The notes beneath the pieces are model-generated. The model saw only the letters and a program-made list of their open reading frames with translations. It made no database searches and was not told the origin of the DNA. Positions 37,901-47,289 of a stretch of 64,000 bases of DNA are shown here, piece after piece. The stretch's first letter is position 1. Each line of letters starts with the position of its first letter. Made by a program: the position numbers and the translations under genes. This stretch comes from Watersipora subatra (lineage: Eukaryota; Bryozoa; Gymnolaemata; Cheilostomatida; Watersiporidae). The DNA is taken from the NCBI RefSeq assembly GCF_963576615.1, contig NC_088711.1, positions 6,758,001 to 6,822,000 of the forward strand, read 5' to 3'.

Positions 37901-40104
37901 CAATTTCTGATAACGATGAGCTCATATATAACTTACAACATAACTCACAACTTATAACAACTTACAACTTACATATGACTCACATTTTTACTCATACACG
38001 GCTTATATATGACTCATATAATACCCATATACAAATCGTATATACCGTACCTCATATGACTAGTATATAAACTGGGCACTATTATATGAAGGAAAAAATT
38101 AAATGACGCAAGTTTAATAGCCCGAGGATCATTCCATCCATAGTAAACTCTTACTTGGAAAAAGAAACATTCCTGTCATAAAAATGTCAAGGAAAGTAGC
38201 CAATTTGTGAATCTCCATTGAATATAAAAACATTTATTACCTACAGTGACAATTCCATTTGATCCATCTTTACCATAGAACAGTTCAAAGAGCTATGTAG
38301 AATCAGCAACCAACCTGGTCTTCAGAGGACGAACATATATGAGCTTGTTGACTCTCTCAACTCTGCCAGCAACTGAAGCAAGGATTCGGCTGTCATCCGC
38401 ATCATCAAAGTAGGTACCATGACCTCTAGCAATGGAATTTAAAAGATGCAGTACCATTAGGATTAAATCATATAAGTGCACAAAGTCAAATACAGTGAAA
38501 CTCGGATAACTCAAACTTCAAGGGTCCGAGCAAAAGTGTTCGAATTATCAGAGCGTTCAAGTTATCAGAGCACTGTCACAAGTCCATGTATTTACTTATT
38601 TATTAGTAGATACATGTACATATACAATCTATAATATAAATCAAAAGCACAAATGGCTTGTTTCAAATTAAATGCTTCTAATGTAAAGTTTAAAACGTTT
38701 TTATCAAAAAGTATAGAGATTTTTCTATCACTTGAGATTGGTTCGTTGTTTGAGGTGATGTTATTGCCAGGACGTTTTTTAGATTGACATTGGCAAAACT
38801 TGATCGTTGTTGAAATGCTCAAAAGAAAAGACATCAGTACATATACAAACTATAATATAAAGCAAAAGCACAAATGGCTTGTTTCAAACTTAATGCTTCT
38901 AATGTAAAGTTTAAAACGTTATTATTAAAAAGTACAGAGATTTTTCTATCACTTGAGATTGGTTCGTTGTTTGAGGTGATGTTATTGCCAGGACGTTTTT
39001 TAGATTTACATTGGCAAAACTTGATCGTTGTTAAAATGCTCAAAAGAAAAGACATCTTTTTCTTTTGAGCGTTTTACCCACGATCAATTTTGCCGATTTT
39101 TCTTGAAGTTTATGCAAAGATTACCTCACTTTACCTCGCTTCTGAAGGGCGATCGCTACGCGGATGTTTGGTATAAATCAAATTTCACCAAACCTTTAGA
39201 AAAGTCGTTGACAAAAATATTTTGCCGATGGTGGTAATAACGACGCTTATGAATTACGAAAAGTTGAGGTTTACCTCTATGGCTTGGAATAAAGTGATTT
39301 TCTAAAGCGATAGCAACCGTTTCGGTAGTCGGTGGGCAAAAAACAGTTCGAATTAACAGTGTTGAGTTCGAGTTATATAGAGCCATTTATCATTGCGTGG
39401 GAACGGACCAAGCAAATCCATTCGAGTTAACCATGTGTTCGCTATATCCGAGGGCGAGTTATCCATGTTTCACTGTATCTCAACTAGTACACCTCAACTA
39501 GTATACCTCAGCTTGTACACCTCAACTTGTACACCTCAACTAGTATACCTCAGCTTGTACACCTCAACTAATACACTGCAGCTTAAATTGTTTTTAGATT
39601 ACCTACGCATAGATTATACACAAAAGAGCACATGTGTGGCATTTGAATTCCTGAATTACAGTAATTTTTGCTTGGCTTGGGGTGCGCTTTTACCACAATT
39701 GTATTACTAGCTGCATAATCTCCAACATAACAGAGTCAGGCATACACATACTATTGCAAGTGCTTGGATAAAATCGTTCAATAAAAATTAAACATTTGAA
39801 AATTAAGACATTGGCAACAATATCAATCATACCTGATCAAGAATTGAACTTGTTTTGATCAAGTATAATAAATATTACGCAGGTGAAATACAACCGTGGT
39901 AAAAGTCTACAGTACTCGGTATTCCCAGGCAACTAGGCCTACTAACCAGAGTCATACCTTGAAATTATGAGCTCTTATTTCTTACCTCATGTAGCCCGAC
40001 TCGTGAGACACGACATCCCCAGGATTGACTTGGTGCATCCGCTTATCCATTTGTGGGACGGCATCTTGCAATCTATTAGCCGCTAACCGTATGTCAAACT
40101 CCAT
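28954..40104 (-). CDS. EXOSC2: Exosome complex cap subunit RRP4 (EXOSC2), 7 exons, 293 aa
   Basis: Non-catalytic S1/KH cap subunit of the RNA exosome, which threads RNA into the 3'-5' degradation core in nucleus and cytoplasm. Exons on the - strand: 40104-39986, 38425-38315, 37638-37503, 36373-36239, 34118-33945, 29650-29522 and 29031-28954, all GT-AG and in frame (882 nt with stop). The product is 293 aa, the same length as the human protein. The N-terminal domain has NPGD at about 30-33 and GHGTY at 41-45; the S1 domain has [12 protein letters not shown] at about 79-90, RWKV and NLPGGEL ending at 122; [11 protein letters not shown] and [15 protein letters not shown] follow; the KH domain has [14 protein letters not shown] at about 194-207. 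The chosen exon 4 donor is GTAAGT after LKYGK, because the GT five bases earlier breaks the frame. Introns 1 and 5 are swollen by a pogo-like element and a Helitron. Confidence 0.95.
29651..31204. other. RRP4 intron 5, part 3' of the Helitron in the gene's direction
   Basis: Contains the dispersed repeat copy 31111-31194 and a short inverted repeat GAGAACTCCAATCT/CTCTGGAGTTCTC near 30026. An 89-codon - strand ORF at 30295-30564 has one possible membrane helix but no family match, and I do not call it a gene. Confidence 0.4.
31471..31884. repeat. Tandem duplication (~200 bp) inside the Helitron
   Basis: Copy A about 31471-31664 and copy B about 31673-31884. Both start TTACCTACTAAAT.TCTACTT and end CTTGCACGGGTACT, sharing CTTCTCATTCAATGTTGTAT and CATGTTCATTTCCTTCCGC. 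Confidence 0.85.
31895..32040 (+). pseudogene. Helitron Rep/helicase C-terminal fragment
   Basis: The frame from 31904 reads [19 protein letters not shown], then [12 protein letters not shown]. The F-HGQLYVA-S-V motif is the last conserved helicase motif of Pif1-like Helitron helicases, which sits just before the protein's end. Upstream helicase motifs and the Rep nuclease are absent. The fragment agrees with the Helitron termini around it. Confidence 0.75.
32604..32806 (+). repeat. Decayed internal copy of the Helitron 3' end
   Basis: Matches 33297-33493 closely (ACACATTGCAGATTT, CCAACATTATTGACATGTAT, TCAATAAACCT, ACGGGTAATGCAGC). The terminus reads GCAGCCAGC rather than GCAGCTAGT, so its end signal is lost. 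Confidence 0.8.
32911..33165. repeat. GATTGATTGCGAG-type simple repeat
   Basis: Degenerate array of GCGAGGCGATTGA and GATTGATTGCGAAGC units. It gives periodic ORFs such as [12 protein letters not shown] that I do not regard as coding. Confidence 0.9.
34119..36238. other. RRP4 intron 4
   Basis: AT-rich, no repeat or gene supported. A GATATA/TATATA run occurs at about 35633-35668. Confidence 0.5.
36374..37502. other. RRP4 intron 3
   Basis: No supported feature. ORFs at 36422-36655 and 37116-37301 have no family resemblance. Confidence 0.45.
37639..38314. other. RRP4 intron 2
   Basis: Holds a short run of diverged CTTACAACTTA/ACTCATATA words at about 37920-38060. Nothing else supported. Confidence 0.5.
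38493..39475. mobile_element. Pogo/Tigger-like non-autonomous element (983 bp) in RRP4 intron 1
   Basis: The left end CAGTGAAACTCGGATAACTC and the reverse complement of the right end, CAGTGAAACATGGATAACTC, are inverted repeats. Each is flanked by TA (38491-38492, 39476-39477). CAGTGAAACCTCGG-like ends are typical of Tigger/pogo elements. There is no transposase. It contains a 221-bp tandem duplication. Confidence 0.85.
38617..39058. repeat. 221-bp tandem duplication inside the pogo-like element
   Basis: Copy A 38617-38837 and copy B 38838-39058 share almost everything (GGCTTGTTTCAAA, TCACTTGAGATTGGTTCGTT, ATTGCCAGGACGTTTTTTAG, GCTCAAAAGAAAAGACATC). Near-identical paired ORFs on the - strand reflect the duplication. 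Confidence 0.9.
39479..39576. repeat. 14-bp minisatellite beside the pogo-like element
   Basis: Seven units of CTCAACTAGTACAC with A/G and A/T variants, beginning directly after the TA flank of the pogo-like element. Confidence 0.85.
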
Positions 40105-40949
40105 GCAGAACTTTGCAACTTTAAGTTCAGACAAAAATATCTACAACTAAAATATGGTAGCCACATGAGAAAATGAAAAAGACAGCATTACCAAAAATAC
40201 ACAACAATAATTCTAGCAATCACATCAAAATTTTCCATATGCTGCCAAGCATATGGTATAATATAACATAACTTCTCAAGCGATGTCAAAGCAAATTGTA
40301 GAATTTGAGTGCAAAAGGCAATTTTCTGGGCTTCCTAAACAGCCTAAAGGAAAGGGAATTTTTGCCATATAGGAAATATACAACTAGCAACACTCAAAGT
40401 GTAGCTAAAAGGATCGAAATTAAAATCATTCTCTAAATGTTAACCACCATGGCAGATCTTTGACTAGCAAGTCTAGTCGTTATATCTTTGCAATTGTCCT
40501 TTAGTAAACATCTTATTAGCATCTTCATCCCAAATGATTTGTGCGTTACGGTCTCATGGTAAATCAAAATAAGTAAGGAGTCTTAGTACCCTTGGTGAGT
40601 ACTAATAAGTAGAAGCAGGATGAGCTAAAAAAAGCTGATTGGAAAGACTTTGCCTGTTGGGGAACCTGAGAGGTGAGTCTTGGCTCTTGATTGAATTTTT
40701 GTGTTGATCTGACCGTATGTTAACACTGTCATTTGTTTAATGATTGGTCTTGCTGCAGACCTAGCTAGGTTTCTGGCTTCTTGTGGTTGCTGGGATGACT
40801 AATCGGAGCAATTTGGACCTGCACCCCTACATAGCTGCGTTTGGATGGAAATTTGGCTGAGGCTGGATGGAATGGAGGAGGAATTTTGAGAATCTACCCA
40901 ATATATGGAATGGTATAGGTACTGAGCAGAACGACCAGTGATACCTCAA
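40105..40949. other. Region upstream of RRP4
   Basis: Should contain the RRP4 promoter (- strand), but no TATA box or other element is clear. No gene supported. Confidence 0.4.
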
Positions 40950-41830
40950 ACAAGACGACAAGAATGTCTTATGAGAGTCTACACTATGTAGGGCATCTGG
41001 ACATAGATGAATGCATTAAAAAACCAAAAAGGACTGTTTTCTGGTCAAGTATCAATAGTAAGATCAGACAGCTGATCTTCATCAGCATGGTATGCTTGAA
41101 GCATGCAAACAGGCAACAGATGATGGCCATTCAGCCTCATGAGGTACCCACACTGTTATGAAATAAAGTGGGAATGGAAATCCTGGAGTTTCAGAATTGC
41201 AACTATATAGTGAATGTTGAATTCTACTCCCATTATTATGAGCTTCAGATGATTCAAGGCAAAACTGCCAAGGATGTGATTAGGACACTAAAATCTACAT
41301 GTATATCTGCAGTAAATGGCGCCAAAGATGTGATTAGCACACTGAAATCTATATTTGCAGTGAATGGCATTCCCATGGATGTTGTTAAAATTATGGACAT
41401 TATGTTGAAACAGTCAATGAGTTTCTAAAGAAAGCAGTTAACTTCGATTTAAACATATACCAGTCGCTTTTAGCATATCGCCAGTTCCCAGTGGCTAGAT
41501 TACCATACAGCTCTTCTGAGATGCTTAATAGCCACATCAGAGGATACCTTTCATAAACAGCAAAAATGATGAAACCTAGAGTTCTTGCTGCTCTGGAGTC
41601 TTTTCAACAACAACAAAATAAGCAAAAGTCATACATGGCAGGCATGCTATTCTTTAGAGCCGTTGAAAGAGGGTAGGGAGCTAGTTGGTATTCAATGCAA
41701 ACCCCATTGAACAGAAGGTGAGGCGATTGACAAGACTCCAAAACCAAAAACATATATCATGAACACGCGTACAAGCCAGCTGAAGAGGGGCAGAACTCAT
41801 TTACGTCTTCTGCTTTTAGACAACAAAGGG
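40950..41830 (+). pseudogene. Ty3/gypsy integrase remnant
   Basis: Frame from 40964: the integrase zinc domain (HYVGHLDIDECIKKPKRTVF, later CLKHANRQQMMAIQPHEVP), a stop at 41159, then a core-domain stretch (VGMEILEFQN, KTAKDVIRTLKS, FAVNGIP). After a frame slip come IYQSLLAYRQFP and, near 41570, MKPRVLAALESFQQQQN, like the integrase C-terminal region. GHLGI-KC-KRA--TVYWP-M is the standard motif of the H2C2 domain. A ~57-bp segment (AKDVI.TLKS...AVNG) is duplicated in tandem within it. No LTRs found. Confidence 0.8.
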
Positions 41831-41959
41831 CGAGTCAGGACGTGACACAGGATGCCCTCTCAAATACTTCAAGATGCCATTCTTATGATGAAATGCAATC
41901 CTCACCACTGATGGGTGCGCTTACACCAAACCCATGGAGAAGTGTCTGAACGAATAATG

Positions 41960-42917
41960 GCACCCTTCCAAAAAGGTACAGTAGAACCTCAACTTACGAA
42001 AGACTCCGCATACAAAGTTTCCAAGTTACATAACATTTCAGTCGAAATATTGCTCCGACTTATAAAAAATGTTTCTAAATATAAAAGGCCGAAATGCCTT
42101 TCGTATTTAGAAAACCTAAAGGCGAAAAGGCCATTCTTGTTGGGCCTACTTGTTTCATTTTTTTAAAAAGCCAAAAAAAAACGGAGAAGCAAAAATAAAT
42201 CAAATTCAATTTTACTGTGAGTGCTCATTTTGAATTTACTGTGTATGCTTTGAATTTAGTGTGTGTGTCGTCACTCACCCGTCGTCTCTCACCAGTCATT
42301 TTCTTACTCTCAACTGTTTACCGCCTACTCTCATTATTGAATAATTTAGAGTTATTATATATCACATAGATAGTAGGAGAAATTTAGTCTCTAGCAATTC
42401 AAGCTCAGTGTTTTCTGCATGACATAGTTTTTTTAAATTGCACTGATGTAAATAAATCTTTATACTCATGTTTTCAAAACATTTATTTGGAATAAAACAG
42501 AACCAAAACAACAATATAATGCCTACCTCTTCTGACAGCTGTCCTACTCCCCTCGGTCTTCGCTTAGCCTCAATTAGATGGCCAACCCCAAAGGTAAATA
42601 AACTATACAATTCGTAGTGTCTATTCATTATGTATTTCTTCTTGCATCTTTCATGTGTCCTTTTTCTATTTATTATTCAGTAATCTAATTATAACAGGTA
42701 ATTGTTACAGGTTTTAACCATTATTTATAATTTAAACAAACATTGTGGGAATTTAGTGAGGGGTTGGAACAAATTCTAGGTTATTTATATGGTATAATTG
42801 TTCAAAGGTGTTCTAACGGCTTCTAGAATGAATTAAATTTGTTGATAGAGATCTTACTGGACAATGACTTTAAGATAGCCTAGCGGATTGCTAGCTTCAC
42901 CTACTTTTTGTGAATAG
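41960..42917. other. Spacer with a transposon-like terminus
   Basis: TACAGTAGAACCTCAACTTA at 41979 looks like the end of a mariner-type element; its partner was not found. A - strand ORF at 42362-42628 has no recognisable motif. Confidence 0.4.
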
Positions 42918-42919
42918 TA

Positions 42920-43353
42920 CCCTAGGAGACTTATATTTCGCTAGTATTTAGTTTCGTGAGTAGTATACAGAGTAAAATTTCGCTGCAATTTAATTTCGCT
43001 GCAATTTAATTTCGCAGCTCTGATGAGTGCGAAAATATAGTGATGTGAAAATAAATGCAGTGGAACTAACATAATTAGATTTCTCAGGTTCAGTTCAGTG
43101 ATAAGAAAAAAAATTCAATTTGGGACTAGTTTGTAATTGTGAACCGCAGGTAGAATGGTGTGGGCAAGATCGATAATGCAATTTGATCGCTTGCTGCCAT
43201 TTGTTTCTTGGACTATCAATGAACATAGCTATTTAATTACGCGTTTTCGTTCGTTCGTTATGATAGTTTAGTTTTGCACATGAAATTTTTGCGAGAGGAT
43301 GACTTCGCGAAAACGCGAAAGTTAGATGAAGCGAATACATAAGTGTCCTAGGG
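42920..43353. mobile_element. TA-flanked MITE, copy 1 (434 bp)
   Basis: Terminal inverted repeats CCCTAGGAGACTTATATTTC and (right end, reversed) CCCTAGGACACTTATGTATT, flanked by TA at 42918-42919 and 43354-43355. The whole body matches copy 2 at 58052-58452. Tc1/mariner-like by its TA target. Confidence 0.85.
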
Positions 43354-43355
43354 TA

Positions 43356-43785
43356 GTTAGATGTCCTAGCAGTGCCTAGGTTTCTGGTTTTTAAGAGGAC
43401 CTAGCTGCCAATAGCTAGCCTCATCTATCAGTGTAGTAGTTACTTGTTTGGTCTTGAGATGGCCTAACTGCTTAAACCTAGTCATATCTCCCTATTGTAT
43501 GTAAGTTCCTTGTTTGAATTCCTTTTCTTCCATTTTCCAATTTGCCTATTTTTACAGAAAAGGGAGGATATTATAGATAATATAATTAAGAGCTATCATT
43601 AGGGCCAACTTTTTATTGACCTCAAAATCAGAAAAAATCGAATTTATTGTTTTGGAAAATTGACTGACTTTAAATTTAAAATACAGTACATACTTTTCTA
43701 ATTAACAAATCAAGCTGTCTAAGCGTAGTTTGAAAACATAACATTAATACATGTAGCTACATATTGGATGCATTGTAATATACTT
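43356..43785. other. Gene-free spacer
   Basis: Plain AT-rich DNA between the MITE and the hAT relic. Confidence 0.45.
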
Positions 43786-45128
43786 TCAATTAGAAATGTT
43801 TTCTGGTTTTAAATTTCTGTATTTGGTCAGAAGCTTTCCTAGCATTGAAAAGCTCCTTTCTATAGATGCTGATGTGGGTTGGCAATTTGGTAAAAGGCTG
43901 TATAGTAACGAAGATATATCTTTCCTTGACATAGACATTATGCTGACATATTCATTTTCTCGCAGCTGCTTGGCGATATATTCTCTTATCTTACATTTGT
44001 CGTCACCGAAATTCAAGGCTTTTACATCTTGGTAAGCTTGAGTAACAGTGTATTCTGAGCTCTCCATTTTGTGACTAGATTAGCTAGTCCTGCATATTGG
44101 AGCTGTATCTCCAACAGCTGTTGAGCTAACTTTAGATGCTGAACACTTGCTTTGGCTCTCTCTCAACCATAATTCCACTGCCATCAAAGCTCTTCACGAT
44201 GGTGACAACTTGCGGCAATTGCTCTGCATAATAGTGTGCTGCATCCAACCAACTTGCCCATCTCGTAACAATGGGCTCAGGGGGACTACCAATTTCGGCA
44301 AAAAGAGCTTTACTTGTTTTATTTTTCACAGTAGCAGCTTCAACTTTTGCAATGAGTTCATCAACAACAATGAAATGGCCTCGGGCCTCCATAGAACAAT
44401 TATGCAGCAAGTGTGCAATACAAGTGACATGAAAGAGGTGTGGATACAGCTGCTTGAGTGTTTTGCCTGCAGCCTGCATGTATCGGGCTGCATCCGATAA
44501 GAGCAAGCAAAAATCCTTCTGGTCAATACCTAGAGATCGAATAGCATCATCCACAGCATGACATATCAATTGACCATTTGCTGAGCATTGACGAAACTGG
44601 CAATCAAACATAAACGTAACCTGTGGTTGACTTAGAAGACCAAATAAAGATATTCAAATACTGCTTTCCTGATATGCCGCTTTCATCAATTAATATAAAT
44701 ATCTCTTTTCCACATAAACATTCTTTCAGTTTCTCTGCATCTGCACTAGCTAGTTCACCAACTTTGTTTCTACACATTGTTGCTGAAGGGAGACTGTGAC
44801 CAATGTTTTCAAATAACTTACGCAGAGCTTCATTGTGTAGCTTGTGCAGGGGTATATTCGCAGACAAGAAAGCATGCATTACTTCCTCAGAAAAATCTGA
44901 AAGTGATGCTGGTAAGAACTTTTGGATTGACTGGTTTGGCTGTTCCACTTGTTTCTTATGCTTAGCTGTTTTCTAATAGCTTTCCGCAAAAAATCGTTTA
45001 GAAGACTTTAACACACAACTGCAAAGTTTACAATACAGCTCATTGCCTGGTGTCTTGGTGAACGCGGTAGGAAACTCTCTAACAATCTGAAGAACCTTCC
45101 CATGAGCTGATTGTTTAGCTTTTGGCAT
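43786..45128 (-). pseudogene. hAT transposase relic related to CGGBP1
   Basis: Reading 45128 to 43786: MPKAKQSAHGKVLQ, a zinc finger (YCKLC...TAKHKKQ) interrupted by TAG near 44976, then FLSANIPLHKLHNEALRKLF, which resembles the ANIPL helix of CGGBP1, and an RNase H-like start FILIDESGISGK. After a frame slip near 44608: SLGIDQKDFCLLLSDAARYM, HVTCIAHLLHNC and PIVTRWASWLDAAHYY, typical of hAT catalytic domains. After a second slip: CQPTSASIERSFSMLGKLLT, the hAT dimerisation motif. Two slips and one stop make it defective. No inverted repeats or 8-bp duplication could be matched. Confidence 0.85.
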
Positions 45129-45764
45129 CTTTGCTAGTGTAAAACTGACTGCATACTAGTCATATAATTGGGCAGTGCACCCTATAAATACCAACCAGTG
45201 ACTTGAGCAGGGTTTCATCATACCAAGCTGACTCATCCTATACATAACGAATAAAGCAAGAGGGAGAACCCCCCCCCCCTGAATTTCCTATTAGGAAAGG
45301 AGAATACCCAAATACCTTAGTAAGGAGAAATTCTGAATTCCCAGTATGCATAAATAGTGAGAATTGACTCCAGAATGCAGAAAATGAATTAAAAGATAAA
45401 AATTGACAACTTATTGACCTTATAACTTGGCTACTAATGTACCTACGATGCTCATCCATGGTATTTTTGTATTTCAAAGTGATTCAAACATGTAAAAAAT
45501 TGACTTTGTTGATAAAAGTTTGCCCTAGTTATCATCCCAAAATGGTACTTGCACGCTACTTCCAGTTTGGATAACGGTTTTGTTACGTTATGCGCTAGAA
45601 TACACATTTGAAAACTGGCGATAAAGATGAACTAACCCTCATACCTGAAGACCTAAACCGTAGTTAATTAGGGCTAGCCTGGCATTTAGGTTCAGTACAG
45701 ACAGTCATAGCAAGTAAACAATACTAAATGTACTATAATATGACATTATGTGCCCATCCAGTGG
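45129..45764. other. Gene-free spacer
   Basis: Contains a C9-10 run at about 45270. No gene or repeat supported. Confidence 0.4.
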
Positions 45765-45772
45765 GTCACATA

Positions 45773-46137
45773 CATACCTGCCAACTCTCAAGCATTGGGC
45801 GTGAGACTCACGCAATTGACCCATGCCTCACGCATCTCACGCCCATGTAACGCAATTACCCCTTTTACCCAAGCAAACCTGCTTTTGTTGTCCCAATCTT
45901 CAAGTAGTAATCATATAGTTACTACTAATAAACATCTATGTATAAACATATTTGTGGCATTCTCATCTATCAATAACCTCTACATTCACGACATGTGGTT
46001 TCCATATGGAATTAGATTATCTTTCGCTGTGGTGTTTTTATAGCTATGAAAATTTACTCCACTTCTCAAATCCTCGCGTTTTCATTGCCCCCAAAATAGA
46101 CTCTCACTCCTTTCCCACTCCAGGATTGGCAGGTCTG
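45773..46137. mobile_element. hAT-type MITE with CCTGCC ends, copy 1 (365 bp)
   Basis: The left end CATACCTGCCAACTCTC and the reverse complement of the right end, CAGACCTGCCAATCCTGG, match at the tip. GTCACATA is duplicated at 45765-45772 and 46138-46145. It shares its CGTGAGACTCACGC words with copy 2 at 46807-46995. Confidence 0.75.
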
Positions 46138-46145
46138 GTCACATA

Positions 46146-46798
46146 ATCAAAGGCAACAGTATTATCTGTCAAATTTACTTCGAGATAAGAAAGAAAGTTG
46201 CTGTAGAAAGCAGACTAGTTTTTTTTGTACAACACGAAACCGAAAAACTTCATAAAAAACTGACAGCGACATAGCAGCGCTGGTGGTTCACCAATAACGT
46301 AGAGGTTTTTTAATTATAAATACTACTATTTATAATAGGAAAAATAATTTTAAATGTATTACATTTATAAAATTGTGGCAGTTGCTTTAAAAATTCATTG
46401 GGATCATCGAATAATTTGGTGATGTGATCTGCAATACGGTTGAGAAGCAAAATGTCACGCACTTTCTGACTCTCTTCGAGTTCAGCTCGGCGCGCCGCAT
46501 GAAACGTAAAATGAACTAATTTTACTCGCTAGCCGTTGTTGTAGTTTCAAGTTATTAGTAATTATCTACTCGTGTTTGTAAGTACGTACCCTAGTATAAA
46601 TTAGCCCAAAGCGGTGGTAGGATTTATACAGAGCTTTGAACCACTAGTAGTCTTTTATCTTAATCAATGATAGTAAACGAAGCAAGCAGTTTTTTTCACC
46701 AACTACTTGTGAATAATTTATCAAAAATGACACGACTGAAATAAGAAATGTTTATTAATACAAAAATGTACGATAAACTCATTGTGAAACAGGATACA
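46146..46798. other. Gene-free spacer
   Basis: No supported feature between the two CCTGCC MITEs. Confidence 0.4.
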
Positions 46799-46806
46799 TG
46801 TACAAT

Positions 46807-46995
46807 CAGGCCTGCCAACTCAAGAGTGGGGCAATGCGTGAGATTTGGTTTTGGGGCAATTGATGTATCAATGATAGTATATATGAAATTATGGAAATTG
46901 GGGCAAAAATCTCACGCATCTCTCACGCATTTTCGTTTTTTCTTTGGGGTGATTGCGTGAGTCTCACGCCCAATGCGTGAGAGTTGGCAGGTATG
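46807..46995. mobile_element. hAT-type MITE with CCTGCC ends, copy 2 (189 bp)
   Basis: Ends CAGGCCTGCCAACTC and (reversed) CATACCTGCCAACTCTC. The flanks TGTACAAT (46799-46806) and TGTATAAT (46996-47003) agree at 7 of 8 bases. The interior is rich in TCTCACGCAT and its complement. Confidence 0.75.
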
Positions 46996-47228
46996 TGTAT
47001 AATATTATATAGACAAGCTATTTTTTTAATTTAGGCAAGTTTTGGTATGAATCGCCACCTTGGCTACTTCTAATGCGAAACACTAGCGTAGAAGTTGCTT
47101 ACTCATATTTTTGCTTATCGAAAATTCGTGACAAATCAATAGTCCTGTAACATAAATATGCACGTAACACGTCATCAATTATGATTAACAAACCGCGTCG
47201 TTCGTGTTTATTCTACACACTCAGACTG

Positions 47229-47236
47229 TATAAAAG
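47229..47236 (+). promoter_or_regulatory. TATA box candidate for Transformer-2
   Basis: TATAAAAG lies 54 bp upstream of the Transformer-2 ATG. A start about 30 bp downstream would fall near the CGCCATTTC stretch at about 47259-47267 and leave a 5' UTR of about 30 nt. The match is good, but the start site is inferred. Confidence 0.5.
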
Positions 47237-47289
47237 CATTGTCCAGCGGCGCCATTTCTTGTTTTTGCCAATTACCTGATAAAAAAGCT

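Noticed and set aside
43600-45200. TAGGG-like words as inverted repeats of the hAT relic
   Set aside because: The candidate ends do not extend beyond five bases and the flanks do not match over eight bases.
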